40,313 bases of DNA from DALYCO01 sp964535545. GTDB taxonomy: Bacteria > Patescibacteriota > Minisyncoccia > Phycocordibacterales > UBA9973. The position numbers and the translations under genes were made by a program. The notes beneath the pieces were generated by a model. The model saw nothing but the letters and a program-made list of their open reading frames with translations, was not told where the DNA came from and did not search any database. Numbering within the stretch: the stretch's first letter is position 1; every line of letters starts with the position of its first letter. The stretch is taken from contig CAZHUT010000002.1 of assembly GCA_964535545.1 (NCBI GenBank), positions 1-40,313 of the forward strand, written 5' to 3'. This document shows positions 36,599 to 40,313 of this stretch, one piece after another.

Positions 36599-37599
36599 TT
36601 CTTAAGTTTCTTATCAGCGATATTTCGAGCTACGCGACGGAGATCTGGATGCTTATCATCTTCGCCAACAATTTCCGTGCCGATGATTTCTTCGAGCACA
36701 TCTTCGAGAGTAATTACACCAACAAAAGTTCCGAACTCGTCTCGAACTGCAAAGAGGTGCATGCGTTTCTGAATAAACTGATTGAGCACTGCATCGAGTT
36801 TGTCTTCCGGATCTACAAAATGTACGAATGGATCAAATACATTTTTTACTGAAACATCATATTTCAATCCAACAAGGTCTCGCCAATAGAGAATACCGAC
36901 GATATTATTTTTATCGCCTTCATACACAGGAAAACGAGAGAAGCCTGTGTTTTTCAATGTTTCAATCTGAACTTCATCAAGCATCTGGTTTGGTTCAACA
37001 GAAATGACCACAGTGCTTGGTGTCATAACATCTGCTACTGTCTTGTGTGAGTACATGAGCGATCCACGCGCAATGCGCTGTTCATCAGTATCAATAGCGC
37101 TATCAGGCAAGTGCGCCTCATATTCATCGATCATGCTGATCAACTCTTTTTTACTCAAATCAGTCTTGAGTTCATGTCCGAGGAATTTATTCAGTGCCCA
37201 CGCAATCGGTCCACAGATTGGATAGAGAATCCAAATGATTACTTTTACCAAGCCGGAAAACTGGGCGCCGACGCGAAGCGCATTTCGGCTCATAGCGGCT
37301 TGAGGAATCACTTCACAAGTAATGAAGATGACAGCCGTTGCAATAAAGCCGGCCAAAACCCCGCCGAGTAATTCGCCGAGGATAATAGAAACAACCGCAT
37401 TGATAGCCACATTCCCTAACAAAAGCGTTGTAAGGAGCAAGGTGCCGTCTTTACGGACCTCATAGACTTTGAGTGCGTCCTTATTCCCTGCTTTCACCTT
37501 GCGGCGCAAAGAATGAGTATCGAGACTCATAAGGCCAAGCGTCAGTCCTGAAAAGAGGGCTGAGAACGCAAGCAGGATAATTAAAATGATGAGTGTCAT
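36595..37599 (-). CDS. CNNM/CBS-domain transporter-like protein (HlyC/CorC family)
   Basis: This 334-residue protein has an N-terminal CNNM membrane domain with LFSGLTLGLMSLD near residue 16, TLLLGNVAINAVVSIILGEL, and CEVIPQAAMSRNAL (the conserved E-IPK/Q element). Two CBS domains follow from about residue 190 (VADVMTPSTVVISVEPNQML; GILYWRDLVGLKYD; FAVRDEFGTFVGVITLEDVLEEIIGTEI). The usual C-terminal CorC_HlyC domain is missing. The family is linked to Mg2+ or Co2+ export. The ATG lies 10 bases after tRNA-Gly on the same strand, so the mRNA's 5' end is probably made by tRNA processing. Confidence 0.92.
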   Translation of the reverse strand: MTLIILIILLAFSALFSGLTLGLMSLDTHSLRRKVKAGNKDALKVYEVRKDGTLLLTTLLLGNVAINAVVSIILGELLGGVLAGFIATAVIFITCEVIPQAAMSRNALRVGAQFSGLVKVIIWILYPICGPIAWALNKFLGHELKTDLSKKELISMIDEYEAHLPDSAIDTDEQRIARGSLMYSHKTVADVMTPSTVVISVEPNQMLDEVQIETLKNTGFSRFPVYEGDKNNIVGILYWRDLVGLKYDVSVKNVFDPFVHFVDPEDKLDAVLNQFIQKRMHLFAVRDEFGTFVGVITLEDVLEEIIGTEIVGEDDKHPDLRRVARNIADKKLKK

Positions 37600-37609
37600 A
37601 AATTTCTGT

Positions 37610-37679
37610 GCGGGATAGCGGAGTCGAACCGCTCACCACAGTTTGGAAAACTGTTGTTATACCGATTAACTAATCCCGC
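37610..37679 (-). tRNA. tRNA-Gly (anticodon TCC)
   Basis: Acceptor GCGGGAT/ATCCCGC, D-arm GTTA/TAAC, anticodon stem ACAGT/ACTGT with loop TTTCCAA giving anticodon TCC, T-arm AGCGG-TTCGACT-CCGCT. CCA is not encoded (ACAG follows). A TATACT box sits 11 bases upstream. Confidence 0.95.
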
Positions 37680-37690
37680 ATCGGATATCC

Positions 37691-37696
37691 AGTATA
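37691..37696 (-). promoter_or_regulatory. -10 box of the tRNA-Gly/CNNM unit
   Basis: TATACT on the minus strand ends 11 bases before the tRNA 5' end; the only promoter-like element seen upstream of the CNNM gene. Confidence 0.5.
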
Positions 37697-37723
37697 CTAG
37701 CAAAAATTAGCCAAAACACAAAT

Positions 37724-37760
37724 AAAAACGCTCCCCTTCGATTCCTTCGTCGGGGAGCTC
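37724..37760 (-). terminator. Terminator of the 37780-38742 gene
   Basis: GCTCCCC pairs with GGGGAGC around a 15-base loop with an inner CGAAGGAATCG arm, then T5 on the minus strand. Confidence 0.75.
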
Positions 37761-37779
37761 AAACACACTATCCAACACA

Positions 37780-38742
37780 CTAGTTATTTTTAGCTTTCTC
37801 CAAAGCAAGCTTGTCCATCATTGTTCTAAATGTTGGCAAGTCGCCCAAAGTAAACTTGTCGTGGTAGTCACCAAACAATCTTTTGTAACGAGAGTCAGAA
37901 TACTTTCCTCTCAACTTATTCTTGCCACCCCCGCCAACGGTTCTGGTCAGGAACGTCCCAAATGGAACGGCACGATGCGTGGCTCCAGGATGCCGTTTGT
38001 CTTCGTTTGGAATGGAATAAAACTTTTCCAGTACGTCATGCTTCTCGACAAACACACCGTCACGTCTTCGTACACGTAAATAGCTAATTTCATACGTAGA
38101 AATCGTATTCTGGTACGTTAATGCAATTCCTTGGCCATCAAACAAATCGAAGAGCAGATTTTTGGCGGTAAATTCTTCACGCGGACGATTAGGAAACATA
38201 AACTTGAGCTTCTTGTGTTTTTCCGGAAACGCAAGTTCCTTTTTCCTTGAACGAGATAAGTTGCCTAGCGCCTTCATCAGCGGAACGTTGTCAGTAAAGG
38301 ACTCTATGTATAAATCATAGTTTCTAAGCGAAAGACTGTGAGTCGTTATGAGGCAGCGTACAAAATATGTACTAAGCGCTGAACTTGCGCTATCCTCCGG
38401 TGCGTTGAGTAAGCCAACTTTGTATGTAGTCCCTTGCCCCGTCTCATTATCTAGGACTGAAACATAATAAGCGTTCTCCGAACCATTTCCTGGTGTTGAT
38501 GGACGAAGTGTGAGTAGGATTCTTCCTGTCTTTCCACCTGCGTCTCGCTGAAATACTCCTTCATCAGGTAAATCACGTTGTTCAGGAACACACGGATACA
38601 CCAAACATTCTTCGCTTGTTTTAAGCTTGATAGCAAGAGTTACTTTGCATTTTTGGTATTCGGGTAAAAAATCTATTTTCTGTTTGTAAACATTGAATTC
38701 ACAATGGGCGGACGGTAGTTCTTCAATTTTTCTCGTAGACAT
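37780..38742 (-). CDS. Uncharacterised protein, probable accessory gene
   Basis: This 320-residue protein starts MSTRKIEELPSAHCEFNVYK; a longer in-frame start 69 bases upstream would overlap the promoter. No family is recognised. It has no signal peptide, many basic clusters (RKKELAFPEKHKKLKFMFP, YLRVRRRDGVF) and a Gly/Arg/Lys patch near the C-terminus (TRTVGGGGKNKLRGKYSDSR) that might contact nucleic acid. It is an isolated unit between tRNA-Gly and mscL with its own TTGACA promoter and terminator. Confidence 0.65.
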   Translation of the reverse strand: MSTRKIEELPSAHCEFNVYKQKIDFLPEYQKCKVTLAIKLKTSEECLVYPCVPEQRDLPDEGVFQRDAGGKTGRILLTLRPSTPGNGSENAYYVSVLDNETGQGTTYKVGLLNAPEDSASSALSTYFVRCLITTHSLSLRNYDLYIESFTDNVPLMKALGNLSRSRKKELAFPEKHKKLKFMFPNRPREEFTAKNLLFDLFDGQGIALTYQNTISTYEISYLRVRRRDGVFVEKHDVLEKFYSIPNEDKRHPGATHRAVPFGTFLTRTVGGGGKNKLRGKYSDSRYKRLFGDYHDKFTLGDLPTFRTMMDKLALEKAKNN

Positions 38743-38761
38743 AGGTAGCGGTTTTTTCTTA

Positions 38762-38789
38762 ACTATATTCTTCTTGCAGGCAGTGTCAA
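38762..38789 (-). promoter_or_regulatory. TTGACA-type promoter of the 37780-38742 gene
   Basis: TTGACA (38789-38784), 16 bases, TATAGT (38767-38762); leader of about 12 nt before ATG 38742. Confidence 0.65.
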
Positions 38790-38796
38790 ATAACGC

Positions 38797-38829
38797 AAAA
38801 GCGGCGCCCACATGTGGGCGCCGCTTTTT
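38797..38829 (-). terminator. Terminator after mscL
   Basis: Perfect stem AAAAGCGGCGCCCACA / TGTGGGCGCCGCTTTT just past the mscL stop, T-rich on the minus strand. Confidence 0.8.
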
Positions 38830-38835
38830 GAAGAT

Positions 38836-39189
38836 TTACTCCTTTTTCTTATCAAGCTTGTTGAGTCCAAGCCATTTGACTCCAAAGTAGACAACGGCAG
38901 CAATAATGACAAAATCTATGACTGTTGAGATAAAAGCTCCGTATTTCAGCGTAGCTGAGCCGATAACCAATACCCTATCAGCAAGATTTACTTTACCAAG
39001 CAAAATACCGATAAGTGGATTGACTACATTGTCCACAAGTGAGGTTACGATCTTTGAGACCGCTCCTCCGAGGATAAAGCCAACAGCCAGGCCGACAACT
39101 CCCTGTTCCCGGATAAAGTCCAAGAAACCTGTCATTTCGCCTCGAATAGCGCTTTTCTGCGCAATGCTTTTGATTTGATTGATGTCCAT
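38836..39189 (-). CDS. mscL: Large-conductance mechanosensitive channel
   Basis: MscL opens under membrane tension to release solutes after osmotic downshock. The 117-residue protein has FLDFIREQGVVGLAVGFILGG then AVSKIVTSLVDNVVNPLIGI (TM1 and the pore-lining segment), a short periplasmic loop, TM2 (ISTVIDFVIIAAVVYFGVKW) and a basic tail (LDKKKE). An internal ATG at 39135 with GAGG before it would give the more typical MscL N-terminus (MTGFLDFIREQG), so the true start may be there. The long start sits only 5 bases after tRNA-Pro on the same strand. Confidence 0.92.
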   Translation of the reverse strand: MDINQIKSIAQKSAIRGEMTGFLDFIREQGVVGLAVGFILGGAVSKIVTSLVDNVVNPLIGILLGKVNLADRVLVIGSATLKYGAFISTVIDFVIIAAVVYFGVKWLGLNKLDKKKE

Positions 39190-39194
39190 AATGT

Positions 39195-39264
39195 CGGGGT
39201 GCCGAGAATCGAACTCGGCCCTCTTGTTCCCAAAACAAGTATACTACCAATATACTACACCCCG
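39195..39264 (-). tRNA. tRNA-Pro (anticodon TGG)
   Basis: Acceptor CGGGGTG/CACCCCG, anticodon stem CTTGT/ACAAG with loop TTTGGGA giving TGG, T-arm GCCGA-GTTCGATTC-TCGGC. CCA is not encoded. It is directly upstream of mscL. Confidence 0.95.
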
Positions 39265-39384
39265 TTTTCTGTTTACCGTACTAAATAACTCGCCTATAGT
39301 AGCATATTTTTTAGTTTTAACAATATTTTATCGTCATTCCGAACTAGATCTAGAATTTAAGCTCTCGGATTAGCTAGTTTAATA

Positions 39385-39620
39385 TCCTCGGCGAATTGCC
39401 GGTAGGGTAATTCGAACCGAGCAGCGTGATACATTAAATGGACTCAACCAGGCGAGGAAGAGCGCTGAAGGTGTACTTTTCTGGTTCCGTAACCACGTAG
39501 GTGATTGAGAACAATCAACTCCACCAGAAAGAGCACACCTTCGCGCCCTGAGTTGCTTGTGCCCCAGCAGTACAAAGACTTGGCAGCTCTGCTGATAAAT
39601 AGTTAGGCAAGTAGGTTTAG
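39385..39620. other. Gene-free stretch with multi-hairpin structure, candidate ncRNA
   Basis: The gap between tRNA-Pro and yraN (39265-39651) has no convincing reading frame but contains three strong foldable units. One is CTCGG-CGAATT (39387-39397) with AATTCG-AA-CCGAG (39409-39421). The second is a long arm GAAGGTGT (39467-39474) with ACACCTTC (39535-39542), continued by CTTTTCTGG/CCAGAAAG and closed outside by GCGC pairs. The third is CAGCAG (39565-39570) with CTGCTG (39589-39594). I could not match it to tmRNA, RNase P, SRP or 6S RNA; strand is undecided. Confidence 0.4.
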
Positions 39621-39651
39621 GCCGAAAAAGCGTGCAGGGGGGGTACGAGAT

Positions 39652-40053
39652 CTACCCTATTATATTTTCTATTCTTTTTACCTTCGCTTGTCTCTTTGCC
39701 GGATCCAGATACACACAAATTAGATCTAGCTGCCAATCCATAATTTCAGGGACATTTCTGTCCGATAGGTATATTTCAATTGTCCTATAAATCTTACGGA
39801 CTTTGTAGGGGTTCATATTTTCCTCAGGTCTATAGTTTTTGTACTCATAACTTGCATTTCTTTCACGTGAAACGGTTTTTACTTCAATAAAATATAGTGT
39901 TTCATCCATTATTGCCACTATATCTATTTCACCCCAAGGCTTTGTGTAGTTACGTTCTATCACGTTATAACCATGGCTTATTAGATACTTTGCCGCAATA
40001 GTTTCCCCTATCTCCCCTGTCTTTTGTCTTCTAGAAGTAAAAACCCTCGGCAT
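39652..40053 (-). CDS. yraN: YraN/UPF0102 family endonuclease-like protein
   Basis: This 133-residue protein has the UPF0102 pattern: TGEIGETIAAKYLISHGYNVIE then RNY, WGEIDIVAIMDETLYFIEVK and TVSR, and a C-terminal block (DLICVYLD). The GEIDIVA / FIEVK residues form a PD-(D/E)XK nuclease-like site (resembling Holliday-junction resolvases). Cellular role is not established. It contains a parS-like site internally (39859-39874) and is followed upstream by the parS-like cluster. Confidence 0.9.
   Translation of the reverse strand: MPRVFTSRRQKTGEIGETIAAKYLISHGYNVIERNYTKPWGEIDIVAIMDETLYFIEVKTVSRERNASYEYKNYRPEENMNPYKVRKIYRTIEIYLSDRNVPEIMDWQLDLICVYLDPAKRQAKVKRIENIIG
39859..39874. promoter_or_regulatory. 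parS-like site inside yraN
   Basis: TCTTTCACGTGAAACG matches the bacterial parS consensus TGTTTCACGTGAAACA at 14 of 16 positions. Confidence 0.6.
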
Positions 40054-40076
40054 ATTTTATTAGATAGTAACTTATG

Positions 40077-40234
40077 TGTTTCATATGAAACAATATAGAC
40101 TAGCCATATGAAATTTGCATGAATTAAAGATAAGTTTCATATGAAACAAGTTTCATGTGTAACACTATTGGAACATCGGTAATAAAAATGTCTGTTTCAT
40201 ATGAAACATATCGTAATATGTTTCACGTGAAACA
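40077..40234. promoter_or_regulatory. parS: Cluster of parS and parS-like palindromes
   Basis: A perfect parS TGTTTCACGTGAAACA lies at 40219-40234. Related palindromes with a CATATG core lie at 40077-40092, 40133-40148 and 40193-40208, and a degenerate AGTTTCATGTGTAACA at 40149-40164. A half-match CATATGAAAT lies near 40106. parS is bound by ParB (Spo0J) and marks the origin-proximal region in most bacteria. The remaining bases to 40313 are AT-rich without a gene that can be supported. Confidence 0.85.
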
Positions 40235-40313
40235 TATATTTATTGTTTGTTCACAATTTTCAGCTAAAATGGCATAAACCTATATAAAATAAGGCTAGAA
40301 TCATAAAAGACGC

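Noticed and set aside
4600..38829. Family of GC-rich perfect hairpins (4600, 15334, 19457, 24460, 28708, 38797) as a dispersed repeat element
   Set aside because: Sequences differ, each lies just past a stop codon with a T-run, and they behave as intrinsic terminators; a shared GGCGCC-type core may simply reflect terminator style.
38836..39135. Calling mscL only from the internal ATG at 39135
   Set aside because: It has a GAGG motif and a typical MscL N-terminus, but Shine-Dalgarno motifs are uninformative in this genome and the longer frame is open to the tRNA; given as an alternative start.
39387..39640. Possible tmRNA or RNase P RNA
   Set aside because: No tmRNA 5' motif, tag frame or T-arm/acceptor pairing on either strand, and no RNase P conserved region I, IV or V could be recognised; kept only as an unassigned structured stretch.
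1..40313. CRISPR arrays, insertion sequences, integrases or prophage genes
   Set aside because: No spaced direct repeats, transposase or recombinase motifs were found on either strand; the accessory genes have no visible mobile-element machinery.

Overview
The window looks like a chromosomal stretch of a Patescibacteria (CPR), probably Parcubacteria-like, genome. Evidence: compact single-copy housekeeping genes (rpsG, rpsL, rpmB, nusA, ppa, tig, clpP, rny, pgk, tpiA, recJ, hup); exported proteins of CPR style (NWTPP/PINV N-termini, repeated GW(A/S)-type modules); a Cys-rich zinc-ribbon protein of a kind I associate with CPR genomes; a trigger factor without its prolyl-isomerase domain; and few Shine-Dalgarno sequences. 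This assignment rests on family recognition, not on a search.

Layout. 1-2.8 kb: ribosomal protein genes (rpsG partial, rpsL, rpmB), a site-2 protease and a small membrane protein. 2.8-10.6 kb: an HTTM/DCC membrane protein, a large exported peptidoglycan-binding protein, a ComEC split into a metallo-beta-lactamase gene and a channel gene, and a superoxide dismutase. 10.6-15.3 kb: rnhA-recJ, a HIT protein, and pgk-tpiA. 15.4-21 kb: surface proteins, interrupted by a protein with a Bacteroidota-type T9SS sorting domain. 21-29.5 kb: nusA-ppa-small TM-tig, two Bacteroidota-style lipoproteins, clpP, rny and a coupled gene pair. 29.5-36.5 kb: the zinc-ribbon protein, a TrmB-like regulator, several orphan exported or acidic proteins, and HU. 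36.6-40.3 kb: a CNNM/CBS protein, tRNA-Gly, an orphan gene, mscL, tRNA-Pro, a structured non-coding stretch, yraN, and a dense cluster of parS-like palindromes at the right edge, which suggests the replication-origin/segregation region is near.

Two expression styles coexist. Many core genes have a -10 box (often exactly TATACT) ending only 6-9 nt before the start codon, so their mRNAs should be nearly leaderless; the core promoters with a leader mostly use TTGCNT-type -35 boxes. Most accessory genes instead stand alone with their own terminator, and most have a TTGACA -35. Five of them carry a boxA-like TTCYTTRA element at the 5' end of the leader. Two neighbouring lipoprotein genes also share a hairpin just before the start codon whose stem sequences differ but whose pairing is kept. 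Three exported-protein transcription units share a perfect TTATCCACA (DnaA-box) nonamer upstream of the promoter, two with identical spacing. The boxA-led accessory units, the leaderless core promoters and the variant parS array are the most interesting things here.
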